The notes under the pieces are model-generated. The model worked only from the letters and a program-made list of their open reading frames with translations, made no database searches and was not told where the DNA came from. From JAFECT01 sp963838235 (lineage in GTDB: Bacteria > Pseudomonadota > Alphaproteobacteria > Caulobacterales > Caulobacteraceae), in contig CAWIQJ010000006.1 in NCBI GenBank assembly GCA_963838235.1, positions 124,001 to 188,000 on the forward strand: DNA of 64,000 nt, in the 5' to 3' direction. Shown one piece after another: positions 14,427-23,350 of this stretch; position 1 is the stretch's first letter, and each line of letters starts with the position of its first letter. Position numbers and translations under genes: made by a program.

Positions 14427-16601
14427 CTAGACCGTCACCAGGAACCCATGGTCGCGGAGGTAGGCGTCCACCTTCGCGTCGCGCCCCCTGAACGCGCGAT
14501 ACGCGTCGGCCGGATCCACCGTGTTGCCGACGCTCAGGATGTCGTCGTGCAGGCGTTTCGCCGTTGTGGCGTCGTAGGGACCGCCGGCTTCGGTGAAGGC
14601 TTCGAAGGCGTCGTGGTCGAGGACCTCGGCCCAGACGTAGCCGTAGTAGCCGGCGGCGTAGCCTTCGCCTGCGAACACGTGGCCGAACTGCGGGATGCGG
14701 TGGCGCATGACGATCTCGGACGGCATGCCGAGGTTTTCCAGCGCAGTCTTTTCGAAGGCGCGCGTGTCGATGGGCGCCTCGCCCTCGAGGTGCAGCTGCA
14801 GGTCGATGATGGCGCTGGCCAACAGTTCGACCGTGTCGAAACCCTGATTGAAGGTGTGCGCCTTGTGGATGCGCGCGATCAGGTCGGCCGGCATGGCGTG
14901 GCCGTCGGCGTCGACGAGCATGGCCAGCACCTCGGGCGTGGTCAGGTAGTTCTCGTTCAGCTGCGACGGAAACTCGACGTAGTCGCGCGCGACCTGGGTC
15001 CCCGACAGGGACGGATAGTTCACGTCGGAGTTCAGGCCGTGCAGCGCATGGCCGAACTCGTGGAACATGGTCTTGGCGTCGTCCCAGGACAGCAACACCG
15101 GCTCGCCGGGGCGGCCCTTGATGAAGTTGGCGTTGTTGGAGACGATGGTGGTGATCGGACGGTCGAACTTTTCCTGGTCGCGATAGGCGTTCATCCAGGC
15201 GCCCGACGACTTGCCCGGCCGCGCGTACGGATCGAAGTACCAGAGGCCGATGTGCCGGCCCGCGGCGTCCTCCACCGCATAGACGCTCATGTCGTCGTGG
15301 TAGAGCGGGACGCGGTCGAGCTTGGCGAAGGTGAACCCGTGCAGACGGCTGGCCGAGGCGAACATCGCCTCGCGCACATGATCGAGCGCCAGGTACGGTT
15401 TCACCGCGTTGAGATCGAGGGCGTACTTCGCCTTGCGCAGCTTCTCGGCGTAATAGCGATAGTCCCAGGGCGCGATCTTGAACCTGGGCTGGTTCGCGGC
15501 CTTCTGGTCCGCGTCGGCGATGGCCTGCATGGCGGCGACGTCGAGCTTCACTTGCGCGACGGCGGGCTTCCACACCGCCAGCATCAGGGCCATGGCGTGG
15601 GCGGGCGTCTTGGCCATGGCGTCGTCGAGGCGCCAGTCGGCGTAGGTCTTGAAGCCGAGCAGGCGCGATCGCTTGGCGCGCAGCACGAGAATTTCCGACG
15701 CGATCTTGTTGTTGTCGTGCGCATCGCCGTTGTCGCCGCGCTTGATCCACAGACGCCAACCCGCCTCGCGCAGGTCGCGACGGTCGGCATAGGTGAGGAA
15801 CGGCTCCATCGACGAGCGCGTGTTGGCGATCACCCAGGTGTTGTGCAGCCCGCGCCGGTCCGCCTCGGCCGCGGCCGCCTCGACCAGGGACGGCGGCAAG
15901 CCCGCGAGATCGGCAGGCGAGGTGAAAACCAGACTGTGATTCTCTTCGTCCCACAGTTGGTTCTGGGCGAACTGGATGTAGAGCGTGGCCAGCCGCTGGT
16001 TGCAGTCGGAGAAGGCGGCTTTGCCCTCGTCATTCAGCTCGGCGCCCTGGCGCACGAAGCCGGAATAGTAGACCCAGGTCAGGCGCTGTTGCTCGGGCGT
16101 GAGCTTGGCCTTGTCCGGCGCGTCGTAGACGGCTTTCACCCGGGCGAACAGGCGCGGGTCGTGGTTGATCTCGTCCTCGAACGCCGCCAGCTTGGGCGAC
16201 ATCTCGGCTTCGATCTTCTGGAAGTCGGGCGACGCCATGGTCGACGACCACACGCCGAAGATCGCCTGTACGCGACCGAGCGTGTGGCCCGAGCGTTCGA
16301 GCATGGCGAGGGTGTTCTCGAAGTTTGGCGCAGACGGATCGTTGACGATCGCGTCGATCTCGCGCCGGTTCTCCGCCATGGCGGCCTCGAGCGCGGGCTT
16401 GAAGTCGGCGACGCGCACCTTGTCGAAGGGCGGGACGCCGCCGAACGGGCCGCTCCAGTCGGCGAGCAGCGGATTGGCCGCCGCATCGGGATGAGCGCGC
16501 GCGGCGATCGCCGAGCCCGGAACCGCGGCGGCGCAGGCCAGCGCCGCCGCTCCGGTCAACAGGTCTCTGCGCCCCGGCCCCGTGCGACGGCGTGTCGTCA
16601 C
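14427..16601 (-). CDS. M3 family metallopeptidase (peptidyl-dipeptidase Dcp-like), Tat-exported
   Basis: 724 aa thimet-oligopeptidase-fold zinc peptidase that cleaves short peptides. The zinc motif H514-E-F-G-H518 (MFHEFGHALHGL) and the downstream substrate region (FPSQLNENYLTTPEVL, GYAAGYYGYVWAEVLDHDAF) are intact. The GTG at 16601 overlaps the upstream stop (GTGA). The N-terminus begins with a twin-arginine signal, GRRDLLTGAAALACAAA, followed by an Ala-rich cleavage region, so export folded through Tat is predicted. It is about half identical to the preceding M3 gene and clearly a tandem duplicate. Confidence 0.92.
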   Translation of the reverse strand: MTTRRRTGPGRRDLLTGAAALACAAAVPGSAIAARAHPDAAANPLLADWSGPFGGVPPFDKVRVADFKPALEAAMAENRREIDAIVNDPSAPNFENTLAMLERSGHTLGRVQAIFGVWSSTMASPDFQKIEAEMSPKLAAFEDEINHDPRLFARVKAVYDAPDKAKLTPEQQRLTWVYYSGFVRQGAELNDEGKAAFSDCNQRLATLYIQFAQNQLWDEENHSLVFTSPADLAGLPPSLVEAAAAEADRRGLHNTWVIANTRSSMEPFLTYADRRDLREAGWRLWIKRGDNGDAHDNNKIASEILVLRAKRSRLLGFKTYADWRLDDAMAKTPAHAMALMLAVWKPAVAQVKLDVAAMQAIADADQKAANQPRFKIAPWDYRYYAEKLRKAKYALDLNAVKPYLALDHVREAMFASASRLHGFTFAKLDRVPLYHDDMSVYAVEDAAGRHIGLWYFDPYARPGKSSGAWMNAYRDQEKFDRPITTIVSNNANFIKGRPGEPVLLSWDDAKTMFHEFGHALHGLNSDVNYPSLSGTQVARDYVEFPSQLNENYLTTPEVLAMLVDADGHAMPADLIARIHKAHTFNQGFDTVELLASAIIDLQLHLEGEAPIDTRAFEKTALENLGMPSEIVMRHRIPQFGHVFAGEGYAAGYYGYVWAEVLDHDAFEAFTEAGGPYDATTAKRLHDDILSVGNTVDPADAYRAFRGRDAKVDAYLRDHGFLVTV

Positions 16602-18751
16602 TGCCCGCCTGTCGTGAGCGGAAAGCCCTTCGACTTCAGGTAACCGTCGATGGAGGCGTCGTGGCCGCGGAAATTGCGATAGGCCTGGCCCGGATCGATG
16701 GTGTTGCCCACCGAGACGACGTCGTCGTGGTACTTCTTCGCCTCGGCCTTGTCGTAGGGGCCGCCGTTTTCGAGGAAGGCTTCGAAGGCGTCGTGGTCGA
16801 GCACCTCGGCCCACAGATAGCTGTAATAACCCGCCGCATAGCCGTCGCCTTCGAAGGCGTGGAAGAACTGGGTCGGGCGGTGACGCATTACCACCTCCGA
16901 CGGCATCTTCAGCTCGGTGAACAGCGACTTCTCGAAGGCGTCCGGGTCGGTGAAGCTGTCGCCCGCCAGGTGCACGCGCATGTCGTAGATCGCCGCCGAG
17001 AGATATTCGGTGACGTCGAAGCCCTGGTTGAAGGTCGAGGCCTTGCGGATCTTGGCCACCAGTTCCGGCGGGATCGCCTGGCCCTGGGCGTTCACCGCGA
17101 ACTTGTTGAGCACCTCCGGCGTCGACAGCCAGTTCTCGTTCAGCTGCGAGGGGAACTCCACAAAGTCGGTGGCGACCGCGGTGCCGGCCTGGGTCGGATA
17201 GGTCACCGACGAGTTCAGGTCGTGCAGGGCGTGGCCGAACTCGTGGAAAATGGTGATCGCGTCGTCCCAGGAGATCAGCGTCGCCTGGCCCGCGGGCGCC
17301 TTCACGAAGTTGGTGTTGTTGGAGACGATGGTGGTCTGACCCAGGAGGAAGGTCTGCGGCCGGTAGGGTTGTTCCCAGGCGCCGGAGTTCTTGCCCGCGC
17401 GCGCATAGGGATCGAGATACCAGAGGCCGATGCGCTTGCCGTCGCGGCCGAGCACTTCGTAGACACTCATGTCCGGCGCGAAGGTCGGTACGCCTTCCAG
17501 CTTCACGAACTTGAAGCCGTAGAGCTGGCCCGCCTCCCAGAACACCGCGTCGCGGATCTTGTCGAACTGCAGGTACTGGCGCACCTCGTTGTTATCGAGC
17601 GCGTACTTTTCCTTGCGCACCTTCTCCGCGTAGTAGCGGTAGTCCCACGCCGCGATGGTGATCTTGGCGCCTTCGCGGTCGGCGACGCCCTGCATGTCGG
17701 CGACTTCCTGGCGCACGCGTTCGGTCGCCTCGGGCCACACCTTCAGCATCAGGGCCATGGCCGCGTCGGGGTTCTTGGCCATCTTGTCGTAGAGCTTCCA
17801 GTGCGCGTAGGTCGGGAAGCCCATCAGCTTGGCCTTCTCGGTGCGCAGGTGCACGATCTCGACCACGGTGGCGGAATTGTCGTTGGCGTCGTGGTTGTCG
17901 CCGCGCGCATAGTAGTTGCGCCAGACCTTTTCACGCAGGTCGCGGTTGTCGGAATAGGTCAGGAACGGATCCATCGACGAGCGCGTGTTGGTGATCGCCC
18001 ACTCGCCCTTGTGACCGTGGTCGGCGGCGGCTTGGGCCGCGGCATCCTTCAGCGACTGCGGCAGGCCGCCGAGCTGGTCGGCGGTGAGATAGGTGATGTA
18101 GCCGGACTCGTCGGCGAGCAGATTCTTCTGGAACTGGGCGTAGAGTGAGGCGAGGCGCTGGTTGATCTGGGTGACCCGCGCCTTCGCCTCGGGGCTGAGT
18201 TTAGCGCCAGCCTGGGTGAAGTTGTCCCAATAGATCCACGTCAGGCGCTGCTGGTCCGGACGCAGGGCGGCCTTGGCCTTGGAATTGTAGACCGCGTCGA
18301 TGCGCGCGAACAGTTTCGGGTTCTGGGTGATGCTGTCGTTGAAGGCGGCGATCTTGGGATCCATCTCCGCCTGGATGGTCTGGAAGTCGGGCGTGTTCAG
18401 GTTCGACGACCAGATGCCGTAGATCGACAGCACGCGGTTCAGGGTCTGACCCGACTTCTCAAGCGGGACGATTGTGTTCGCAAAGGTCGGCGGGGCCTTG
18501 TTGTTGGCGATGGCGTCGATCTCGCGCTTGTTCTCAGCCATCGCCGTTTCGATCGCCGGCTTGAAGTCGGCGAGCTTCACCTGGTCGAAGGGCGGATAGC
18601 CGCCGTGCGCGCCGGTCCACGTCTGCAACAGCGGGTTCGACGACGCGGGCGCGGCGGCGGCGGGATGTTTGTGCGCGGGGGCGGCGGAGAGCGCAGGCAT
18701 GGCGATCAGGAGGGCGGCGGCGCCGGCCGCGAGAAGCAGCGTCTTGGTCAT
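16598..18751 (-). CDS. M3 family metallopeptidase (peptidyl-dipeptidase Dcp-like), Sec-exported
   Basis: 717 aa. A Sec-type signal peptide (MTKTLLLAAGAAALLIAMPALSA) precedes the M3 domain. The zinc site is H503-E-F-G-H507 (IFHEFGHALHDL) and the C-terminal signature GYAAGYYSYLWAEVLDHDAF is present. The mature enzyme should hydrolyse oligopeptides in the periplasm, releasing dipeptides if it is a true Dcp. The ATG at 18751 is the first codon of the signal peptide. The stop overlaps the next M3 start by four bases, so the two enzymes are produced together. Confidence 0.93.
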   Translation of the reverse strand: MTKTLLLAAGAAALLIAMPALSAAPAHKHPAAAAPASSNPLLQTWTGAHGGYPPFDQVKLADFKPAIETAMAENKREIDAIANNKAPPTFANTIVPLEKSGQTLNRVLSIYGIWSSNLNTPDFQTIQAEMDPKIAAFNDSITQNPKLFARIDAVYNSKAKAALRPDQQRLTWIYWDNFTQAGAKLSPEAKARVTQINQRLASLYAQFQKNLLADESGYITYLTADQLGGLPQSLKDAAAQAAADHGHKGEWAITNTRSSMDPFLTYSDNRDLREKVWRNYYARGDNHDANDNSATVVEIVHLRTEKAKLMGFPTYAHWKLYDKMAKNPDAAMALMLKVWPEATERVRQEVADMQGVADREGAKITIAAWDYRYYAEKVRKEKYALDNNEVRQYLQFDKIRDAVFWEAGQLYGFKFVKLEGVPTFAPDMSVYEVLGRDGKRIGLWYLDPYARAGKNSGAWEQPYRPQTFLLGQTTIVSNNTNFVKAPAGQATLISWDDAITIFHEFGHALHDLNSSVTYPTQAGTAVATDFVEFPSQLNENWLSTPEVLNKFAVNAQGQAIPPELVAKIRKASTFNQGFDVTEYLSAAIYDMRVHLAGDSFTDPDAFEKSLFTELKMPSEVVMRHRPTQFFHAFEGDGYAAGYYSYLWAEVLDHDAFEAFLENGGPYDKAEAKKYHDDVVSVGNTIDPGQAYRNFRGHDASIDGYLKSKGFPLTTGGQ

Positions 18752-18840
18752 GTGTTTCCTAGGGTCCCCGGTGGACTTGTTTGGCCGGAACCTACCCCAG
18801 CGGAGCGGGCCGGGTGAAATGATTCAATTGTAATGCGGCG

Positions 18841-19609
18841 TCACGCCCCGGCCCGGTAGCGCAGCGGGGTGCAGCCAAGCCTCTGGCGGAAGGCGTTCAC
18901 GAAGGCGCTGGTGGAGGCGTAGCCCGCCGCGAACCCGGCCTCGGTGACCGAGGCGCCCGCCGACAGCAAGGACGCCGCTTCGAGCAGGCGCAGCTTTTGC
19001 CGCCACTCGGTCAGACGCAGGCCGGTCTCGGCCTTGAACAGGCGTTGCAGGGTGCGCGCGCTGGCCCCGGACGCCGCGGCCAGGGCCTCGAGATCGAGGG
19101 CGGCGGAGGGCTCGGCGCGCAGTCGCTCGGCGGCGGCTCGCGCCCGGCGGTCGCGGGGATTGGGCAGGGACAGGGCCAGGGGCTGGGCCGCGGCGATGCG
19201 GTCGACCACCACCCCGATCAACCGCGCGTCTTCCGGGTCCAGGGCGTTGAGCCGCGAGCGCGCCACCACGTGCAGGACCAGCTCGCGCAGCAGCGGCTCC
19301 ACGTCGATGGCCACGCAGCGGTCGGGCAAGTGGGCGGTCCAGCGCGGGTCGATATAGAGGGTGCGCATGGCCGCCCGGCCCGGGGTCTCGATCTCGTGCG
19401 CCGCGTGGGGCGCGGCCCAGACGGCGCGGGCCGGGGGCGCGAGCCACGACCGCCTCGGGGGTGATGACCCGCAGGACGCCCTCGGCGCAGTAGATGAGCT
19501 GGCCCCAGGGGTGGGCATGGCTGTCGATGCGGCGACCCTGGCCGAAGCCGTAGCCGACGCCCCGGACGTCCCAACGCGGCGGCTCGGCGGATTGACGTTC
19601 CCGCGACAT
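18841..19609 (-). pseudogene. AraC family transcriptional regulator with cupin domain, frameshifted
   Basis: From the ATG at 19609 the frame encodes the start of a cupin sensor domain (RIDSHAHPWGQLIYCAEGVL then RVITPEAVV). Near 19447 the reading moves to the adjacent frame (WLAPPARAVWAAPHAAHEIE). That frame continues through a classical two-helix-turn-helix AraC domain (LEALAAASGASARTLQRLFK ... VTEAGFAAGYASTSAFVNAF). A missing base or two around 19445-19450 would restore about 255 aa. It is divergent from the VOC gene at 19680 and may regulate it. Confidence 0.75.
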
Positions 19610-19679
19610 AATCCGCCATTCTAGCGCAAGCACGCCGGACGCCAATGGCTAGGGTGGACCCATCCCGATGGAGGCCGCC

Positions 19680-20075
19680 ATGCCCAACAACCTCAGACAC
19701 TTCGCCATCACCGCCGACGACGTGGAGCGGGCGCGGGCCTTTTACGAGGCGGTGTTCGGCTGGCGCTTCGAGGCCTGGGGGCCGCCGGGCTTCTTTCTGA
19801 TCGCCACTGGCACGGCCGAGGATCCGGGCGTCCAGGGCGCCCTGCAGGGCCGCCGCGAGCCCCTGACCGGCGCCGGCATGCGCGGCTTCGAGTGCAGCAT
19901 CGGGGTGGACGACGTGGACGACATCCGGGCGCGGGTGGCAGCCGCCGGGGGAACCATCACCATGGAGCGCTTCCGCATCGAGGGCGTGGGCGACCTGATC
20001 TTCTTCGAGGACACCGAGGGCAACCGCGTCGGCGCCATGCAGTACGACGCGTCGTACAAACACGGGCCCGTCTAG
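19680..20075 (+). CDS. VOC (glyoxalase/bleomycin-resistance fold) family protein
   Basis: 131 aa, single vicinal-oxygen-chelate domain: HFAITADDVERARAFYEAVF at the N-terminus, then FECSIGVDDVDDIRARVAAA and LIFFEDTEGNRVGAMQYD at the C-terminus. Substrate unknown. The ATG at 19680 is chosen over 19668 because the GGAGG at 19670-19674 serves it. It is divergent from the AraC-type regulator 70 bp away. Confidence 0.85.
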   Translation: MPNNLRHFAITADDVERARAFYEAVFGWRFEAWGPPGFFLIATGTAEDPGVQGALQGRREPLTGAGMRGFECSIGVDDVDDIRARVAAAGGTITMERFRIEGVGDLIFFEDTEGNRVGAMQYDASYKHGPV

Positions 20076-20108
20076 CCTCGCTGCGAACGCCGGTCTAAGC
20101 GTCTCGCC

Positions 20109-20960
20109 ATGGCTATCGGCGTCTTCGATTCCGGCGTGGGCGGGCTCACCGTACACCGCCATCTCGTCAACCGCTTTCCGAGCGCGGACCTGATCTATCT
20201 CGCGGACCAGGCGCACGCGCCCTACGGCGTGCGCGGCGGCGAGGAGATCGTGGACCTGACGCGCGCGGGCTGCATCCGCCTGTTCGACGAGGGCGCGAGC
20301 TTGGTGGTTCTGGCCTGCAACACCGCCTCGGCCATCGCGCTGCGCCGGCTGCAGCAGACCTGGTTGCCCGGCTATCGCCGCGAGGTCGGCCGGCCGGTGA
20401 ATGTGTTGGGCATCATCGTCCCGACCATCGAGGCCGCCACCGGCCTGCCGTGGGAGCACGAGGCGGAGCGGCACGGGGACAAGATCGAAAAGCTCGACGT
20501 CGTCGGCGTGTTCTGCACCGCCGCCACCGCCGCCAGCCGCGTCTACGAAATCGAGATCGACAAGCGCCGACAGGACCTGGCGGTGTTCTCCGAAGCCTGT
20601 GTCGGGCTGGCTGGCTTGATCGAGGACGGCGCGTCGCGCGAACAACTCGCCGACGTGATCGCCGCCCACTGCCAGGTGCTGAAAACCCGTATCGGCCGCG
20701 CGCCCGACCGCGTGGTGCTCGGCTGCACTCACTACGAGATCGTCAGCGACCTGTTCCTGAAGGCGCTCCCGGAAGGCACGCCGCTGATCCGCCAGCCGAG
20801 CGCCGTCGCCGACGCGCTCACCCGCTATTTTGAGCGGCGGCCGGAGTACGACGCGGGAACGTCGGGGGCGCGGCGGTTTCTCACCACGGGGCGTGCGGGG
20901 CTGCAGTCGGAGTTGGTGGAAACGTTCTGGGGCGCGTCGCTGACATTTGAATCGGCGTAG
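20109..20960 (+). CDS. murI: Glutamate racemase
   Basis: 283 aa, interconverts L- and D-glutamate for peptidoglycan. The two catalytic cysteines are C70 (VLACNTASAIA) and C206 (LGCTHYEIV). The N-terminal IGVFDSGVGGLTV motif is intact. Length and motifs are typical. It begins 33 bp after the VOC gene. The 3' end nearly abuts the convergent hypothetical gene (5 bp). Confidence 0.96.
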   Translation: MAIGVFDSGVGGLTVHRHLVNRFPSADLIYLADQAHAPYGVRGGEEIVDLTRAGCIRLFDEGASLVVLACNTASAIALRRLQQTWLPGYRREVGRPVNVLGIIVPTIEAATGLPWEHEAERHGDKIEKLDVVGVFCTAATAASRVYEIEIDKRRQDLAVFSEACVGLAGLIEDGASREQLADVIAAHCQVLKTRIGRAPDRVVLGCTHYEIVSDLFLKALPEGTPLIRQPSAVADALTRYFERRPEYDAGTSGARRFLTTGRAGLQSELVETFWGASLTFESA

Positions 20961-20964
20961 GCCG

Positions 20965-21687
20965 TCATTTCGCGACCGCCACCAACGCTTTGAACTTGCC
21001 GATGCAGGCGCCGGCGCCCGGCGTTTGCACCAGGACGTCAAGTTCGCGCTGCACGGCATTGGGCTCCATGGCGATGTGCAACTTCTGCATGCCGAATTGC
21101 GCCTGCTGCGCTCCGGCGGTCATGCGTCGGTCGTCGCGCGACAGGGTCTCGACCGCCAGCAGGATGCGCGCCTTTTCCGCTTCGGTGAGTGGGCCGCCGG
21201 CGCGATCGATCGCGCCAAGCGCCGCGGCGTCGTCCAGCTCTCGTTCATTGCCGCGATTCAGCGAGGGCATGGCGTAGAAGATCACGTTCCACCAAGCGTG
21301 CCCCGGTAAGGAGCCGTGCAGGGTCACGCCCTCGCTCCTGGCGTCGTCGAACGCCTGACTGTCCCAGCTGTGACCCGGCGCGCCGTAACGGCCGATCGCG
21401 GCCAGCACCTCGGCCCGGCTCGCGCCGCGCTCGACCTCCGTACGAATGGCGCCCAGAGACGTTTCGATGCAATCTGTCAGCGCCACGCGCTCGAGAATTT
21501 GCGGGCCGTCGTCGGCCGAGATTTCATTGTGCATCGCGGTTTCCGCGCGGTGGATTTTCTCGCGCCAATCGAGCGCCTGGACCACCTGTTCGGCGCTGAG
21601 CGCGATGAGGACGCCGAGCACGATGACCCCGACCTCCTTGGCGAAGTCGCGCCAGCCGTGGATCGGTTTCGGCTTGTGAATGTCCAT
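20965..21687 (-). CDS. Hypothetical single-helix membrane protein
   Basis: 240 aa. The N-terminus MDIHKPKPIHGWRDFAKEV is followed by one membrane helix (GVIVLGVLIALSAEQVV) and a large periplasmic, mostly helical domain. This N-terminal pattern (K-P-K-P-x-H-x-W-R-x-x-x-x-E-V) recurs in a Caulobacterales-enriched family of unknown function. The C-terminal domain contains two cysteines (TDCIETSL, GACIGKF). Confidence 0.7.
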   Translation of the reverse strand: MDIHKPKPIHGWRDFAKEVGVIVLGVLIALSAEQVVQALDWREKIHRAETAMHNEISADDGPQILERVALTDCIETSLGAIRTEVERGASRAEVLAAIGRYGAPGHSWDSQAFDDARSEGVTLHGSLPGHAWWNVIFYAMPSLNRGNERELDDAAALGAIDRAGGPLTEAEKARILLAVETLSRDDRRMTAGAQQAQFGMQKLHIAMEPNAVQRELDVLVQTPGAGACIGKFKALVAVAK

Positions 21688-21808
21688 GCGGGCCCCCGCG
21701 CCAGCGAAGGGACGAGACTAGACCGATCAAGTCCGCAGGCGAAGGGGGCTGTGCGCCCGAAGATTGAGTCCACGGCTTGCCCGCCGAAGTCTCGGCGAAG
21801 GCGGGACA

Positions 21809-22007
21809 CACACGGAAAGCACGGAATGGCGGCGGGCGCGTCAGCGCCCATTAAAAGAAAACCGCAGAGATCGCGGAGAAAGAAGAAGTCGCAGAGATCG
21901 CGGAGCTGTTTTCTCTGCGCTCTCCGCGGTTTCTTCCTCTGCGATCTCTGCGGTTGAAATCTTTTTCAGGCGCTACGCGCCGAAGCGTCGTCCGTGTTTT
22001 CCGTGTG
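21809..22007. repeat. Nested inverted-repeat element in a gene-free gap
   Basis: The gap 21688-22028 has no gene but contains concentric inverted repeats. Outer arms: CACACGGAAAGCACGGA at 21809-21825 and its near-complement at 21991-22007 (one mismatch). Inner arms: AACCGCAGAGATCGCGGAG at 21860-21878 and CTCTGCGATCTCTGCGGTT at 21937-21955 (one mismatch). The unit CGCAGAGATCGCGGAG is also directly repeated near 21890. A central GGCGC/GCGCC hairpin sits at about 21969-21981. It resembles the element at 34031-34137 in plan. Confidence 0.6.
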
Positions 22008-22028
22008 GTCTGTGGACGCTCTTTCTTC

Positions 22029-22586
22029 TTAGCTCCACGCCGCCGTTTCACCCTCGGCCGCAAACGCGTTCTCCGCCGCCAGAATGCGGCTCGTGGCGTT
22101 CACCACCGCGGCGACACGGAGCGCCGCTTGGACCTGCACGTTGGTCACCTCGTGCGTACGCAGTTCGCTTTCGTGGGCGTCTAAGCACGCGCCGCAGCCG
22201 TTGATGGCGGACACCGCCATGGACCACAGTTCGAAGTCGACCTTGGGCGCGCCGGGATTGCCCAGTACGTTCATGCGCAGCTTGGCGGGCAGGGTGCGGT
22301 AGTCCTGATTGTGCATCAGGTGCAGCGCCCGATAGTAGATGTTGTTCATGCCCATGATCGCCGCGGCGGCCTTGGCGGCGTCGCGCGCTTCCGGGGTCAG
22401 GTGGTTGGACGCCTCGGCCTCGATGGCGCGCACGGTGCGCGGCTCGCCCACCGCATAGGCCGACGCCAGGAAGGTTCCCCACTTCTGGTGGTCGGTCAGC
22501 GTCGTCTCGCCGGCCAGGGTGGAGAGGTTGAGCGAGATGTCCTTGGCGTAGGCGGGCAGCGCTTCGCGCAGGGCGTCGAGCGACAT
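22029..22586 (-). CDS. ahpD: Alkyl hydroperoxide reductase AhpD
   Basis: 185 aa, AhpD-fold carboxymuconolactone-decarboxylase-like disulfide reductase that recycles AhpC. The redox motif C131-G-A-C134-x3-H138 (NGCGACLDAHES) matches the catalytic Cys-x-x-Cys/His arrangement of mycobacterial AhpD. The helical N-terminal half (GTFLASAYAVGEPRTVRAIE) is conserved. It lies 80 bp downstream of ahpC on the same strand. Confidence 0.94.
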   Translation of the reverse strand: MSLDALREALPAYAKDISLNLSTLAGETTLTDHQKWGTFLASAYAVGEPRTVRAIEAEASNHLTPEARDAAKAAAAIMGMNNIYYRALHLMHNQDYRTLPAKLRMNVLGNPGAPKVDFELWSMAVSAINGCGACLDAHESELRTHEVTNVQVQAALRVAAVVNATSRILAAENAFAAEGETAAWS

Positions 22587-22665
22587 GGGCGTGTTCCTAG
22601 GCTGAAACAGAGAGAGTCGGGAGGCAGACGGAGGGAGCCCGCCTCCCGAAGCGGAAGCTTAGAAC

Positions 22666-23226
22666 CTAGGCCGCCGGCTTGAGCGTTTCACCGCCGACCG
22701 GGCGGTTGCAGGCGCAGAGCTCGTCGGTCTGCAGGCCGTCGAGCACGCGCAGGGTGTCCTGCGGATTGCGCCCGACGTTGAGACCGTTCACCGTCACGTG
22801 TTGCACGACGTTGTGCGGATCGACGATGAAGGTCGCGCGCAAGGCCACGCCCGCGTCCTTGTCGAGCACGCCGAGGTCGCGCGCGAACTGACCGCCGTTG
22901 TCGGCGAACTGCCAGATCGGCAGCTTGTTCAGGTCCGGATGTTCGCGGCGCCAGCCGAGCTTGGAGTGCTCGTTGTCGGTGGAACCGCCGAGCACCACCG
23001 CGTCACGATCGGCGAAATCCTTATTCAGGCGCGCGAACTCGGCGATCTCGGTGGGGCACACGAAGGTGAAGTCCTTCGGGTAGAAGAAGATCACCTTCCA
23101 CTTGCCCTTGAAGCTGTCGTTGGTGACGTCCTCGAAGGCGCTCTGGCCGCCCTCTTCGTGTTTGTTGAAGCCGGGCTTCACGCCCACGATCTTGAAGTTG
23201 GGAAGCGTATCGCCGACGCCGATCAT
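22666..23226 (-). CDS. ahpC: Alkyl hydroperoxide reductase AhpC (2-Cys peroxiredoxin)
   Basis: 186 aa, reduces organic peroxides and H2O2. The peroxidatic C57 is in FTFVCPTEIAEF. The C-terminal CxC pair (C171, C173 in ELCACNRP) resembles the three-cysteine AhpC that works with AhpD rather than AhpF. The gene is divergent from oxyR (124 bp), so OxyR control under peroxide stress is likely. Confidence 0.95.
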   Translation of the reverse strand: MIGVGDTLPNFKIVGVKPGFNKHEEGGQSAFEDVTNDSFKGKWKVIFFYPKDFTFVCPTEIAEFARLNKDFADRDAVVLGGSTDNEHSKLGWRREHPDLNKLPIWQFADNGGQFARDLGVLDKDAGVALRATFIVDPHNVVQHVTVNGLNVGRNPQDTLRVLDGLQTDELCACNRPVGGETLKPAA

Positions 23227-23350
23227 TGCAGTCTCCTTGGGAGGTCAGGGGGTGCGGCGGTCGCCGCGTGATGGGGATGTAGGCGCAGGGCAGACCCAAT
23301 ACAAATCGATTGTTTTTGAATTTTGCATAACCGTTCCTTATATACCCTCC
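23227..23350. promoter_or_regulatory. ahpC-oxyR divergent promoter region
   Basis: An AT-rich core (about 23301-23345) lies in an otherwise GC-rich gap. For oxyR, TTGAAT (23316-23321), a 17-bp spacer and TATATA (23339-23344) form a good sigma70 promoter ending only 6 bp before the ATG, so the transcript would be leaderless or nearly so. The same core should hold the OxyR site controlling ahpC on the other strand; no exact consensus was identified. Confidence 0.55.

Noticed and set aside
14253..16643. Plus-strand open frame of 796 codons opposite the M3 peptidase
   Set aside because: Antisense shadow. It is rich in Arg/His/Val-Glu and Gly with no motifs, while the minus strand has an intact HEFGH peptidase.
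16592..18148. Plus-strand open frame of 518 codons opposite the second M3 peptidase
   Set aside because: High-GC mirror frame of a well-supported gene; no domain or ribosome-binding site.
19218..21059. 613-codon minus-strand frame
   Set aside because: Antisense to murI and the VOC gene for most of its length, with no coherent domain.
21860..21955. Repeated CGCAGAGATCGCGGAG units considered as a CRISPR array
   Set aside because: Only two direct units plus inverted copies, no regular spacers and no cas genes.
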